Notes: generated by a model not told the origin, from the letters alone. DNA of 64,000 bases from Hemerocallis citrina (GCA_017893485.1 CM030362.1:30670089-30734088); one strand, 5' to 3'. Positions 23,730 to 39,224 are shown, numbered from the stretch's first letter. Translations and numbers: made by a program.

Positions 23730-25830
23730 CCTCGGCTTTGTGTTCGGCAAATCCGAGCACGGATTTTGACGAGATTTTTTGCCGCTTAGCGGTTCGGTAG
23801 TTCGGTAGCTCGGATTTGAGATCCGAGCTACGCGGCTCAATCTGGACGGTTGATCACGATCGTGGCGCGAATCACGAGACAAGATGCACAAGTTTCGAGA
23901 AAACGTTATCTTGTCGTTTTGTGGTGACGTGGCGAGATCTGAGCCGTTTATCATGTTTTAGCGCGAATTTTGAGACGATCCGACGGCGAGATGGGATCGG
24001 TCGAATTTTTCCCAAAAACGAGGGTCGGTACCACGGCACCTCGGATCGGCAGCTCTTCTGAGAAGAAAGAGGAAGGGGAGGAGAGGCATTTGGGTTCTCT
24101 CCTCTGCCTTGTTCTTTCGCATACTGGAGCAGAGGAAAAGAGGAGAAGAGGAAGGGGAGGAGAGGCATTTGGGTTCTCTCCTCTGCCTCGTTCTCTCGCA
24201 CAGTAGAGAAGCGGCGCTGGGAAGACCCTCGTAAGAGCCATGGGGAGACCCATTCTTTGAAGTGAGTGCAAGGAGCAACTCTAGGGGAAAGTAGTGCTCC
24301 GAACTTGTGGAGAAGAGCTCCGCTTTGGAAGTGAGCGGAGTGAAGAGCTTGACTTGTAGAAGAGCCATCTGGACGGTTGATCACGATCGTGGCGCGAATC
24401 ACGAGACAAGAGGCACGAGTTTCAAGAAAATGTTATCTTGTCGTTTTGCGGTGACGTGGTGCGATCTGATCCGTCCATCACGCTTGAGTGTGAATTTTGA
24501 GATGATCCAACGGTTAGCTGGGGTCGGCCGAATTTTTCTCCATAAACGAGGGTCGGTACGGCAGCACTTCGGATCGGCAGCACTTCTGAGGAGAAAGGGG
24601 AAGGGGAGGAGAGGCAGTTGGGTTCTCTCCTCTGCCTTGTTCTTCCGCACGGTGGAGAAGAGGAGAAGAGGAAGGGGAGAAGAGGCAATTGGGTTCTCTC
24701 CTCTGCCTCGTTCTTCCGCATAGTGGAGAAGAGGAGATGTGTTGGGGAAGAAGGAGAAGAGTGAAGGAGCTAAGATGGGTATGGGTCGGATCGTGGGTAT
24801 CGGATCCGACCCCGACCGTTAGCCTCTTTTTCTTTCTTCCTCTTCATCTGCTTGCTTTGTTCGGCGAATCCGAGCACGGATTTTGAGGCAGATTTTTGCC
24901 GCTCCGCAGGTTGGTAGATTGGCAGATCCCGGCTACGTAGCTCGATCTGGACGGTTGATCACGATCGTAGCGCGAATCACGAGACAAGAGGCACGAGTTT
25001 CGAGAAAATGTTATCTTGTCCTTTTGTGGTGACATGGCGCGATCTGATCCGTCCATCACGCTTGAGTGCGAATTTGGAGATGATCTAACGGTGAGATCGC
25101 CTCGGGACGATTTTTTTGCCATATACGAGGGTCGGTACCCGGGCACCTCGGCTCGGAGGGTCAGTACCGTTGGCCGAGGTGCTGAGTTGTCTGTTTTGAA
25201 GGAAGTGTTCCTTGAAGACTCGGTTGAGCTGTTCGGTAGCTCGGCTGTTCGGATGGCTCGAGCGCGAGGAGAAGCTTATTGAGTTGATGAAGGGGATAGG
25301 TCGATGAAGCTCTGCTCCTCGGCTCGGGAGGATGGGTCAGCATATGGGAGAGGTGAGGAGCTCTGAAGTTGTCTCTATTCTGTTTGGTTTTGGAGATTTT
25401 TGAAGAGGAGCTCCACTCCTAGGAGAAGAGGTGCTGGGAAGACCCATTCTCCGAAGTGAGTGCAAGGAGCAACTCCAGGGGAGGGTTGTGAGCTCCGAAC
25501 TCGTTGGGAAGAGCTCCGCTTTGGAGGCGAGCGGAGTGAAGAGCTTGGCCTTGAGAAGAAAGAGGAAGGGGAGGAGAGGCATTCGGGTTCTCTCCCCTGC
25601 CTCATTCTTTCGCACGGTGAAGAAGAGCAGAAGTGTTGGGTACCTTTGGCGGGAAGACTGAAGAAGGAGAAAAATGAAGGAGCTAAGAAGGGTATGGGTC
25701 GGACCGAGGGTATTGGATCCGACCCTGACCCGTTAGCCTCTTTTTCTTCGTGCTCTTCATCTGCTTAGCTGCTCGGTAGATGCATCTTGTTCGGCAGATC
25801 CGAGCACGGATTTTGGGGCACATTTTCCGC
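23730..25830 (-). repeat. Interspersed repeat block of the Tat-type spacer
   Basis: Four unit types recur in shuffled order. Unit 1, AATCCGAGCACGGATTTTGA, is near 23750, 24867 and 25798. Unit 2, GGACGGTTGATCACGATCGT, is near 23844, 24372 and 24951. Unit 3, GGAAGGGGAGGAGAGGCA, is near 24072, 24152, 24600, 24677 and 25564. Unit 4, AGTGAGTGCAAGGAGCAACT, is near 24262 and 25457. This suggests repeated unequal exchange within the element. No coding domain is visible. Confidence 0.75.
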
Positions 25831-25977
25831 CACTTTGCTTCTCGGTAGATGGGTAACTCAGCTCGGATGGTCGTGGGGGCAGTTCGGAATGGCTATCTTC
25901 CTCCGGCCCGTTTAAGGATGAGCCGGTGAAGTAAAGTCGAGCCATAGGACCCCGATCATCGTGAGGTTAGTTTGAGG

Positions 25978-26720
25978 GATGCAGGAGCAGTTTCGAATGG
26001 CGAGCTACTTCTAGTCCGCTCAGGAGCGAACTTGCGAAGTAGAATCGAGCCAAGTGTTGGACTCCGATCCATTCAACGGCTGCAGGAGCAATTTCGAACG
26101 GCGATCTACTCCTGGCTCGTCAGAGGACGAGCCGGGGAAGAAGAGTCGAGCCGAGTGCTGGACTCCGAACCATTGTGAGGTTGTTTGAGGGATGCAGGAG
26201 CAGTTTCGAATGGCGAGCTACTTCTAGTCCGCTCAGGAGCGAACTTGCGAAGTAGAATCGAGCCAAGTGTTGGACTCCGATCCATTCAACGGCTGCAGGA
26301 GCAATTTCGAACGGCGATCTACTCCTGGCTCGTCTGAGGACGAGCCGGGGAAGAAGAGTCGAGCCGAGTGCTGGACTCCGAACCATTGTGAGGTTGTTTA
26401 AGGGATGCAGGAGCAGTTTCGAATGGCGAGCTACTTCTAGTCCGCTTAGGAGCGAACTTGCGAAGTAGAATCGAGCCAAGTGTTGGACTCCGATCCATTC
26501 AACGGCTGTAGGAGCAATTTCGAACGGCGATCCCCTCCTGGCTCGTCTGAGGACGAGCCGAGGAAGAAGAGTCGAGCCGAGTGCTGGACTCCGAACCATT
26601 GTGAGGTTATTCAACGGCTGTGGGAGCAATTCCGAATGGCGAACCACTTCTAACCCGCTTAAAAGCGAGTTATTCGAAGCAGAATCGAACCAAGTGTTGG
26701 ACTCCGGAGCCATCGTTAGA
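25978..26720 (-). repeat. 213 bp tandem repeat, about 3.5 copies
   Basis: GATGCAGGAGCAGTTTCGAA starts at 25978, 26191 and 26404, a period of exactly 213 bp, with a degenerate fourth copy from about 26617. Each unit is itself two related halves of about 106 bp (GTGTTGGACTCCGATCC against GTGCTGGACTCCGAACC). The length is a multiple of three, so minus-strand frames remain open, but no domain is recognised. Confidence 0.9.
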
Positions 26721-27004
26721 GTTTAGTGAGTTGCGGGAGGAGCCATGTAGAAGAAGCTGGACTCCGAACCCAGAGAGATAGAGGAGCAAGGGCAATAATT
26801 TTCAATGAAAAGATAAGTTTTATTGAAATAAACTAAGTGGCTGCTCCAATAGGGCGAGCCATTATTACATGCTGTCGGCCGAGTTACAAGCATCGGCCTT
26901 ATTGAAAATCAAAATCCTACTTCTACAATAAGGTGAGGGCCTCTTGGGAGGAGCTGAGTCTTGAAGCTCGGCGGGCCTTTCTGTTCGTTTGGAAGAGGTG
27001 GTGA

Positions 27005-28761
27005 TCAGGTGAGGAGCTCGGCCCCCTCTTTTTGGACGAACTGGATCAGGTGCCCCCGCTGTATGAGTTCTTCGATCTCCTCCTTGAGAGCCCGACAATC
27101 ATCCGTGTCGTGGCCGTGGTCCCTGTGAAAGCGGCACCACTTATCCTTATTCCTCTTCTTGCCAGGTGTATTCATTCTCGGGGGGAGCGCGGAGTAGCCC
27201 TTCGTTGTCCACCTCCATAAGGACTTCTGATATGTTGGCAATGAGGGGGGTGAACTTCTCAAACCGAGGAGTCGGGCGACGCTGTCCATTGCTGTCCTTC
27301 TGGGATTTTTGGGAGCCCTCATCTTCTTCGGTCAGCTTTCGTTTCGTCCCTGAGGCAGACCCTCCGAAGTTTGGAGGGTAGGCGGCCTCTTCGGCACGAA
27401 TGTACTTGTCACACCTGAGAAGGAGGTCGGCAAAGTTCTGTGGAGGCTTCTTAGCAAGAGAGGAGCGGAGGCTGGAATTGAAGACGTTGGATTGGAAGGC
27501 GGCTGTTGCGACGGATTGGTCGAGGGAGGCTATAGTCCTGGCTTCAGCTGTGAACCTCTTCACATAGTCTCTTAACTTCTCACCTTTCTCTTGCCTAAGC
27601 TGGAGGAGTGAAATGCTGGTCTTCTCCGTGTGTCTGCTACTCACGAAGTGGGTGATGAAGAGTGTCTCGAACTGCTCGAAGGAGAATATGGAAGACGGTG
27701 CGAGGCGGGAGTACCACTCTCGAGCTGGGCCCTTCAGTGTCGCGGGGAAGGTTTTGCAGAGGAGGGCATCGGAAGCTTGATGGAGGAGCATCAAAGTCTT
27801 AAAGCTTTCGATGTGATCGACTGGATCGGTCTCCCCGGTGTAAGTCTCAAATTGGGGAGGTTTGAAGCCGAACGGGACAGGTGCATCCACTATGGTTCGG
27901 GAGAAAGGGGGTTGGCTAGGACGTAGGGTCCTCCCCCTAAGCTCCTCTTCTCGGTTTATCCGACCCAGGCACCTTTCTACTTCATGAAGACGGCGGTACA
28001 TGGCGTCATCCCTCCGACGGTGATCTGCCGAGCCTCGAGACTCATCTTCGTACGAAGGAGAACGAGGGCTGCGGCGATGGTAGCTTCGGGAGCGACGAGG
28101 ACTTGGGGTACGCCGGGAGTTAGTAGGAGCAGGACGAGGAGAGGGGAACCGTCGGCGAGGGCTTCGGACCGGGGGAGGAGATGGAGCCTTGGGTGCGTTG
28201 GTGAGAGCTTGTAGGATGGTCGCTTGGAACTGCTGGAACTCGGCACGGGTGATTGGTGCCTCCTCGTTCTTAGGCTGTTGCCGACCCACGGGGGAGCGTG
28301 GCCTTCTTCTGCGATGCTCGGGGGATTCCCTTCGCCCCCTACGGTTAGGAGACCTTCTGTAATCCTGGTGACGGGGAGATCGTTCACAGCGGACGATAGT
28401 GGCGGGAGGTTCCCTCTCGGGCCCGTTTTTCGTCCAGACGGTGACGAAGATCCACGTCCTTCTTCTGCCGAGTCTGAGGATTGTGTGAAGCCATGGAATC
28501 CGTAGAGGCATTGTGTATGGAGATGCGGTCTTGGTGGAGATGTTGCTTTCCGCGGGAGCCCCCCGCACCAGCATTCTGAGGTCCGGTCGGACCCTTGGGC
28601 GGTTGCTGATTCTGAAGGGGCTGATCTTGCTGAAGGGGGTCTTCCGTCTGAAGCGGAGGTCGTTCCTGCTGCGGAACGGGTTGGTCAGGGACTGGCTCCT
28701 GCTGATCGGGCGGGATTGGGCCCACGGTTGGACCCCCTAGATTTGGCTTTTCTCGGAGGCA
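27005..28761 (-). pseudogene. gag: gag of the Tat-type retrotransposon, broken by frameshifts
   Basis: It encodes the structural capsid-like Gag of a Ty3/gypsy element. A 475-codon minus-strand frame (28574-27147) holds a basic Arg/Ser/Pro-rich N-terminal part and then a Retrotrans_gag-like core: FKPPQFETYTGETDPVDHIE, a WYSRL segment and FVSSRHTEKTSISLLQLRQ. The likely N-terminus (ATG near 28761, MPPRKAKSRG) and a Gln/Pro-rich segment (28725-28384) lie in other frames. The C-terminal zinc-finger-like [14 protein letters not shown] with [13 protein letters not shown] lies in the frame ending at 27005. So at least two or three frameshifts interrupt the gene, despite near-identical LTRs. It may have been dead when it was last mobilised in trans. 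Confidence 0.85.
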
Positions 28762-28815
28762 TGGCTGGAGAAGATCTAGTCGACGGAAAGAGGAGGGGCT
28801 GCTATTCGTATGTTT

Positions 28816-28831
28816 CCCACAGACGGCGCCA
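28816..28831 (-). other. Primer-binding site of the Tat-type element
   Basis: On the minus strand TGGCGCCGTCTGTGGG lies three bases after the 5' LTR. The first nine bases fit the 3' end of plant tRNA-Asp; the rest fits less well. Confidence 0.7.
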
Positions 28832-28834
28832 ATC

Positions 28835-29494
28835 TGTTGCCGCTAAATTCGGTGTGGGGGCAAGCAGATGAATTTGTGAGTTCGTAGAAAACCTGAATAG
28901 CAAACACCTAATCTGTTCCGCCGGAGCTTGACCGTTGACACCCGCCGTGCACCTGCAAAAAGTGCGAGACACCGGGGTTGTTCCCGGCGACGCACCCTCC
29001 GACGCTCAAGTCAGTAACCAGAAATGATTATGAAAGAGCGTTTAACTAGAGAAAGATTGATTACCTCTTAATGGAGATGGGTGAGGGGTATTTATAGGCG
29101 TCTTAGGGACTGGTTTTAGGAATGTAATCCCCGTGATTAGATAAGGAATATTCCCCGTAATCAGATAAGGCATGTAATCTGATAAGGTATATCCCATATA
29201 ATCAGTTAAGGAATTTAATCCCTAATCCCCAGTGAAAAGATAGCTGTGAATCATGGCCGTTGATTTAGATCTAATCAGGGACCTTGATTGTATCTTGTCG
29301 GATCGGGTTGGTAGCGGGTCGAAACCCGTACCCAGCTGAGGTGGATCCGTTTGCGGGTTATTGGATCTGTGAGAAGGAGACCCAGTACCCGCTTCGGACC
29401 CATTTGCATGTGAAATTACCGTTTTACCCCTGAGCTTTAAGATTCGAGTCCGATGTGAACGGTCCCGATTTAATCCTATTTTTTAGCCATATCA
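28835..29494 (-). repeat. 5' LTR of the Tat-type element
   Basis: 660 bp, the transcription-start side for the minus-strand element. TATA box at about 29089-29096 (TATTTATA on +). Confidence 0.95.
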
Positions 29495-29499
29495 GCGAC

Positions 29500-30312
29500 G
29501 GAAACACATAATCGATATGTGCACCAAAAACACGTAAAAAAAGCACGTAAACCCCAGATATTGAAATTTAATATTTTAGTTGATTTAAATAAGATAAAAT
29601 ATATGAAGAATGCGTAAATAGTCAGAAATTACAATACGTAATGAAAACTCGTTATAAATATTACTAGTAACAGTATAAAATACACGTGCATAACACATAA
29701 GAGCAAAATTGTCATTTTCAATTTTGCGGGACACTAATCTTTGAACAAAATTTGGAAAATAGAGTTGTTGTAGTAAAACACTGTTTTCATAAACACCACA
29801 CCACCCTTCTCCTCCCCCTTTCCCACATCCCCAAAAATAAAATTTAAAAAATAATAAGCTGAAAAAAGATGAATTTCTATGATACCTTAGCCCATTGTTA
29901 TCGATGACGGATTAAGATAGCATAGTATGTTGTTCACGATAACGTGTTAGGTTGGAAGATTTTGACAGAACTCGATTTTCAAAATATGAATTTGTACATG
30001 AAATTAGTCTTCTTCTTAAATTTTTTCGAAACTATATCTTCCCATTACTACATAATGCAAAAATCAAACACATAAATAAAAAAAAATTGTGTTAAATTAC
30101 AAGTTGTTGGATGATTTGGAATATTAACCGTAAATGTTTTAAAAGGGTTAGGGTTAAAGCTAGGGGTAAGGTTAGAGGGTTAGAGTTATGGTTAGTGGGT
30201 TAGGATTATAGTTAGGGTTAGAATCAAACAAAAAAAGTTTAAACCCCCCCCCCCCCCCCCCCCCCCCCAAACCACGAAAAAAAAAACAGTGGTTATAAAA
30301 AAAAAATTGGAA
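29500..30312. repeat. AT-rich palindrome-marked region, right part
   Basis: It holds motif units near 29883-29957 (AGCCCATTGTTATCGATGAC, then TTCACGATAACGTGTTAGG), a degenerate GGGTTAG tract at 30145-30220 and a poly-C run near 30244-30268. No gene seen. Confidence 0.5.
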
Positions 30313-31828
30313 ATTATAACCTAACTCGCTATCCCCGATGACGAGTTAGGTAGAAGATTTATTTTTTTACAATTTGATTTTTTTTTCTTTTTTAATAATC
30401 ATGTTTTGGAAAGAAAAAAAAATTGAAGGAAGGGTGGGATGGCAGCCTAACCTGTTATCTCAAATGACGGGCTTGAAAGTGGTAAGAACCACTTTTTTAC
30501 TTGAATTTTTCATTTATTTTAAACCATTTGTATTATAAAAAAAAAATCTTATATTTTTATATAGTAACCATACCCTTAACCGTGTAGTTCTTTATGTTAT
30601 TCATTTTAAAATTTTGTAATTGTTATGTAGCTCGGGTTACTGTTTCGCGTTGCAATGCCACTTTCTTTTTTGTTCAGCTTGCAGATCGAGAAGGGAATTG
30701 CAGGAAGTGTAGGCACTATATTTGGAGACACATATTTTCAGTAAAGTAAGACTTGGTGGGAGAAAGAAAAATTCCAAATAATTTAAATGACCATCAACAA
30801 AAAAACATATTTTAACCCCCCCCCCCCCCCCAAACAAATAAATAAATAAATTGAAATATACAAATAAAGTGATAAAAGTGAAACATAAACTCTGGAAAAA
30901 TCATTCAACCTAATCCGTTATTGATGATAACGAGTTAAGTGAGCTTAACGCGTCATCGTCAACAACAGGTTAAGTTGGAAGATTTTGACAGAACTTAATC
31001 TTCAAAAGTTGAATTTGTACAATTTTTCATCCCCAAAAATGAAATACTCTGGTAAAACTGTTCAACCTAACATGTTATTGGTGATAGCTGGTTAAGTGAG
31101 ATTAACCCGTCGTCGTCGACGATGGGTTAAGTTGGTAGATTTTGACAAAACATAATCTTTAGAAGTTGAATTTTGTACAAATTTTTATCCACAAAGAGCA
31201 AATACTTTGAAATATCTATGCTCTGTCAAAGGGAAGGCTTTCTTCAATGCAATGAAGAAAGAGATAGATGATGACCGAAGAAAAGAAGAAAAGAAAGCTT
31301 TTTCATTGAAGAAAAGAATAAGAAGAACATGAAGTGATAACCTCACCCACTATCCCCAATGATGGGTTAGGTAAAATATTTTTTTACAATTTGATTTTTT
31401 TTTTTAAATTTTAATAATCATGTTTTAAAAAGAAAAAAAATTTGAAGGGAAGGTGGGGTGGCAGTCTAACCCGTTATTTCAAATGACGGGCTTGGAAGTG
31501 GTCAGATCCACCTTTTTTACTTGAATTTTTTCATTTATTTTAAACCATTTTTATTTAAAAAATTTAGTAAATTTTTATGTAGTAACCAGCCCCTTTACCG
31601 GGTAGTTTTTTTATGTTATTTATTTTAAATTTTTGTAATTCTAAAGTAGCTCGGGTTACTGTTTCGCGTTGTAATGCCACTTCCTCTTTTGTTCAACTTT
31701 CAGATCGAGAAGGGAACTGCAGGAAGTGTAGGCACTATATTTGGAGACACATATTTTCAGTAAAGCAAGAGGAGATGGGAGTAAGAAAAAATTCCAAATA
31801 ATTTAAATTACCATTAGCAAAAAAACAT

Positions 31829-31862
<34 letters not shown>

Positions 31863-32390
31863 ACCCCAAAAATAAATAAATAAATAAATTGAAATATACA
31901 AATAAAGTGATAAAAGCGAATAATAAACTCTGGAAAAATCATTCAACCTAATTCATTATTGATGATAACGGATTAAGTGAGCTTAACGCGTCATCGTCAA
32001 CAACGGGTTAAGTTGGAAGATTTTGACATAATTTAATATTCAAAAGTTGAATTTGTACAAATTTTCATCCCAAAAAATGAAATACTCTGACAAAATTGTT
32101 CAACCTAACATGTTATTGGTGATAACTGGGTAAGTGAGATTCACATGTCCTCGCCGACGACGGGTTAAGTTGGAAGATTTTGACAAAACTTAATTTTTAG
32201 AAGTTGAATTTTGTACAATTTTTCATCCACAAAGAGCAAATACTTTAAATATCTATGCCCAGGTCCAAAGGAAAGCTTTCTTAAGTCCAACACCACTGAA
32301 GAAAGAGATAGATGATGACCGAAGAAGAGAAGAAAAGAAAGCTTTTTTATTGAAGAAGAAGAAGAAGAAGAAGAACATGAAGAGATAAAG
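30313..32390. repeat. Tandem duplication of about 1.02 kb carrying motif units and an exon-like piece
   Basis: Copy 1 (about 30313-31332) and copy 2 (about 31333-32390) run in parallel. Shared segments: a GATGACGAGTTAGG-type unit, AATAATCATGTTTT, GGCAGCCTAACC/GGCAGTCTAACC, TCAAATGACGGGCTTG, GTAGCTCGGGTTACTGTTTC, poly-C runs at about 30818-30832 and 31834-31862, and an AAGAAAGAGATAGATGATGA segment before AGAACATGAAG. Each copy holds palindrome units with CGTTATTGATGATAACG. Spacers have diverged in length, mainly in homopolymers. Confidence 0.8.
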
Positions 32391-32755
32391 AAACATTTTT
32401 TTATTATAATGATGTCATTATTTTCAATAGTGACATCAGTTATAATGATGTCGTTATTGGGAATAGCAGTATCAATTATAAGCGATTTTCACTTACAATT
32501 TGTCTTAAGTCATAAAACTCCTAAATGAATACGAGATATACTGATGCCGCTACTTCTAATAGCGATAACGATTTTTTTTTAAAAATTTACAGATGCCGCT
32601 GTTGACAAGAACGATATCAAAATAACATATGCTCCTATTACGAATAGCATTTTATGTTGACGTCTCCACAAATGGGTCAGTCGAGTAAATATTTTCGAAA
32701 GTGGGCCAGTTTGGTCAATATTTTCAAAAAGCGCGTCAGTACGGAAACAAAATTC
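32391..32755. mobile_element. Diverged MULE-type MITE fragment next to the RPL38 promoter
   Basis: It contains GATGTCGTTATTGGGAATAG, GATGCCGCTACTTCTAATAG and a right end CAATATTTTCAAAAAGCGCG...AAAATTC that resembles the right end of the element at 33552-34119 (AATATTTTCAAAAAGTGGCC...AAAAATTC). It stops within a base or two of the first telo-box of the RPL38 promoter. The left end and target duplication are not resolved. Confidence 0.5.
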
Positions 32756-32803
32756 TAGGGTTTCTTTATAACGCGCTTCCCCCTCCAACTCAATCTAGGG
32801 TTT
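32756..32803 (+). promoter_or_regulatory. Two telo-box motifs upstream of RPL38
   Basis: TAGGGTTT at 32756-32763 and again at 32796-32803 are reverse-complement telo-boxes (AAACCCTA), a hallmark of plant ribosomal-protein and translation-gene promoters. The first is 85 bases and the second 45 bases upstream of the ATG. TTTATAA at about 32764-32770 could be a weak TATA element. Confidence 0.7.
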
Positions 32804-32840
32804 TTGGAGGTTTCGGCGGCGCTAACCTAATTCATCAAAA

Positions 32841-36753
<3,913 letters not shown>

Positions 36754-37828
36754 AGATAGAAGGCACTCAATGTCTAAGGAGTATTTGTTATCTGAGTTTG
36801 TTAGCAATGTTTTCCTTCTGAACTTAAGGCAGTGTATTCCTTTATCATGTATGTTTTGAATTGATTGTCTGAATTTAGTATTTTGGTAGCGGCAGTTTCA
36901 TTTATATAATGCTTGATGAGAATTCCATATGATACTTTGTTGCTAAGAGGCTAACAGCATCTGTGAACTCTTATTTATGCATATCTTCTGCTATATGGTT
37001 AGCAACAGTTAATATCCTGGTTTTAGAGTGAATCTCTGGTTCAAGTGGAAATGGCGGAGAATCGGTTGTTATGGTCTTCACCTATATATGTACTAGGTTT
37101 GCTTGTTGACATGTGCCTACAGTACGTCTTCGGAACGGTGTACTTTGTTTGATCATATAAAATAGTTTTGGAGGTCGAGTAAATTAATTGAAGTAGCAAA
37201 CATATTATATGAGAACTTTTGGGGGTCCAGCAAAAAACATATTATATAATTTTTTATTATTTTTTTTGAACTATTTTGTAAGTTTTTAAAATTTTAAATT
37301 TTTTAGCTTTTAATCTTTTATTTTTTAAAAAAATTTTAAAATTTTTATTTTCTCAATTTTTTAAATAGAAGAGAAATTTTTTATAATAAATATAGGAGTT
37401 GTTGGGTGGGGATTTGAATTTGAGTTTTGGAGAGAAACTTTTGGGGAGAAAATATGTTTTGTGAGGATAGATCAATGTCTTTGATTTTTTGGGGGATTGA
37501 AGGAGAGCCACTTGATAGCTTTTTTTGTATTTCATTATATAGATTTCAGGTCTTCAAAAGAAAAGCTACGAAATATTTTGCTAATTTTGAGCCTCGTCTT
37601 CTATAATAACAGCAGATGATACAGATTGTAGATACTGGCCTAGTCTTAATCGCGATATGGTGATTGTTTCATTCAGAATCAGTCAGTTTGTATTATTGAA
37701 TGCTTCGGGTTAGAGGCTTGAGTTTCATTGGGGTTTATTTCTTTCATATTGCCTCTAAAGTTAATGGGAAGAATGACACTGGGTGATCATCTAATCGAGC
37801 CATTGTATTTATGTGGTCTGCACTGTAA
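36754..37828 (+). other. RPL38 3' flank and AT-rich intergenic DNA
   Basis: The first roughly 100-150 bp is presumably the RPL38 3' UTR. Beyond 37200 there are T- and A-rich low-complexity tracts with no gene. Confidence 0.5.
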
Positions 37829-38482
37829 GAGCATCTGTGGTCCTTGGCTTATTTGCCAAATTTTCCAAAAAATAGAAAATTTCCTCCTACTTGGACTGGC
37901 TATATACCACAAATTTGGGGTTTTTAAGAACAATGGTCTACCATATTTAGCAAAAGACATAGGAATATGGAAAAAATAGCCGCTGAAAGGTGAGATTTTG
38001 TCCGTTTGATCGGACAAAGATCATCTTTTGCCGCTAATTTTTTTTTTCAATTAATGTATTGGACGGCAAATCATTTTCCGTATCATTAAAAAAAAAAAAA
38101 TCATCGAACGAGAAATGGTTTTCCGTCCGATTGATTTTATTAGAAAAATATTATGGGACAGGAAATGGTTCGTTGTCCCACAATTTAATTTAAAAAAAAC
38201 GTCCATTTCCGTCCATTCGTTTTTTCAATTTTATTTTTTAAAAATGGACGCCATGATTTTTATAAAAAATTAAAAAAATTTGTAGCGACGTTTATCATTT
38301 TTCGTCCGTTCAAATTTATGTTTTTAAAAAAAACAAATTAAGTGACGAGATATTATCTTTCGTCTGACGATTTAAATAGTGGGAAAACTCAAATATGGGT
38401 TACAACAACGGCAGCGCAAACTCAAAATTTCTTATTCTATATGTTAAAACCCAAATTTGGATTACACCGACTACAGATGCTC
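37829..38482. mobile_element. PIF/Harbinger-type MITE (copy M3)
   Basis: GAGCATCTGTGGTCCTTGG and CCGACTACAGATGCTC are inverted termini, with TAA duplications at 37826-37828 and 38483-38485. The interior has GTCCGTTTGATCGGAC-type and ACGAGAAATGG-type units. 654 bp, noncoding. Confidence 0.88.
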
Positions 38483-39224
38483 TAATGTTTAAGTCGTCAA
38501 GGCCGATATGTTACTGAAATGTGATTCATGGCTGACATGATTGCATGGTGATTGCACTGATTGTGGGAGTGTTTAACTTTACCTGCCATTATTTGGCGAT
38601 GGATATTAAGATGAGAAAACAACTATTCAAGTTTGATTGGAAACAAATGCCCATTAGATTCGTATGATCACAATATCTGTGTGCTTAGCTCTGTTCTTAG
38701 GAAAGGGGGAGTTGATTAATGGTTGTTTGATTCTATTTCTAAAAATATTCAGAGTTAATTCACAAATATGCGTTGATTGTTTGCTTGTATTTGACTTGGG
38801 GGGAAATTTTAGTACAGGAAGGAGACCGATAAACTCACTCCTCGCAAGTGTCAGTGGTCCACTAGTAAGTTTCTTCGTTGGTGAGCAAGATGTCGGAAGT
38901 TCGAATCCCAAGAATTGTTCTAATGTCTGCCAACTCATCACTTGTGTTGAGAGCAATCTTTGCTGGTTGCAGTTGCAGCTGCAGTCGACTGCTATAATCA
39001 CCCCCTTTAACAGCCATCCTAGAAGTAGACTGGAAAAGTTCCAACTTCCAGGATCTGCTCTACACACCTTTCGTTCCTGTTCCTCAACCTCGTCTTTAGA
39101 GGGACTAAACATGTCCTCAAGAGTTCAGTTACGACTTATATGATTCTTATGATAAGTTTGAAGTTATCACAAGTTAGTGTGACGGTTTATAATGCTGTGA
39201 TAAGTGTAAAATTATGGTGAGTTA
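38483..39224. other. Spacer with a possible SINE (about 38840-38960)
   Basis: AGTTCGAATCC at about 38898-38908 resembles an RNA polymerase III B box, and CACTAGTAAGTTTC about 40 bases before it could be a weak A box. This arrangement occurs in tRNA-derived plant SINEs. No poly-A or poly-T end or target duplication was resolved, so this is tentative. A 159-codon open frame at 38664-39143 has no recognisable domain. A palindrome GCAGTCGACTGC lies near 38982. Confidence 0.3.

Larger units (their letters stand above)
21358..29494 (-). mobile_element. Young non-autonomous Ty3/gypsy LTR retrotransposon, probably Tat-type
   Basis: LTRs of 660 bp lie at 21358-22017 and 28835-29494, with exact GCGAC duplications at 21353-21357 and 29495-29499. 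The element reads on the minus strand: LTR (TGATATGGCT...GGCAACA), primer-binding site, frame-broken gag, a long repeat-rich spacer, polypurine tract, LTR. Aligning the two LTRs by eye gives 3 substitutions and no gap, so insertion is recent. No protease, RT, RNase H or integrase motif is seen between gag and the far LTR, so mobility would depend on a related autonomous element. The gag type and tandem-repeat spacer suggest the Tat lineage. Confidence 0.92.

Noticed and set aside
22462..24402. Overlapping open frames of 100-260 codons in the Tat-type spacer
   Set aside because: GC-rich tandem repeats with periods divisible by three keep many frames open on both strands. No domain, no consistent start.
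22978..26720. CRISPR-like array
   Set aside because: The repeats are 213 and 234 bp tandem units without spacers, inside an LTR retrotransposon of a plant nuclear genome.
38890..38915. A tRNA gene suggested by AGTTCGAATCC
   Set aside because: No cloverleaf, acceptor stem or anticodon arm can be drawn around it. At most a tRNA-derived SINE.
38664..39143. 159-codon frame with antisense partner of 152 codons
   Set aside because: Both strands are open, with no domain and no splice or promoter context. Better explained as repeat DNA, possibly with a SINE.
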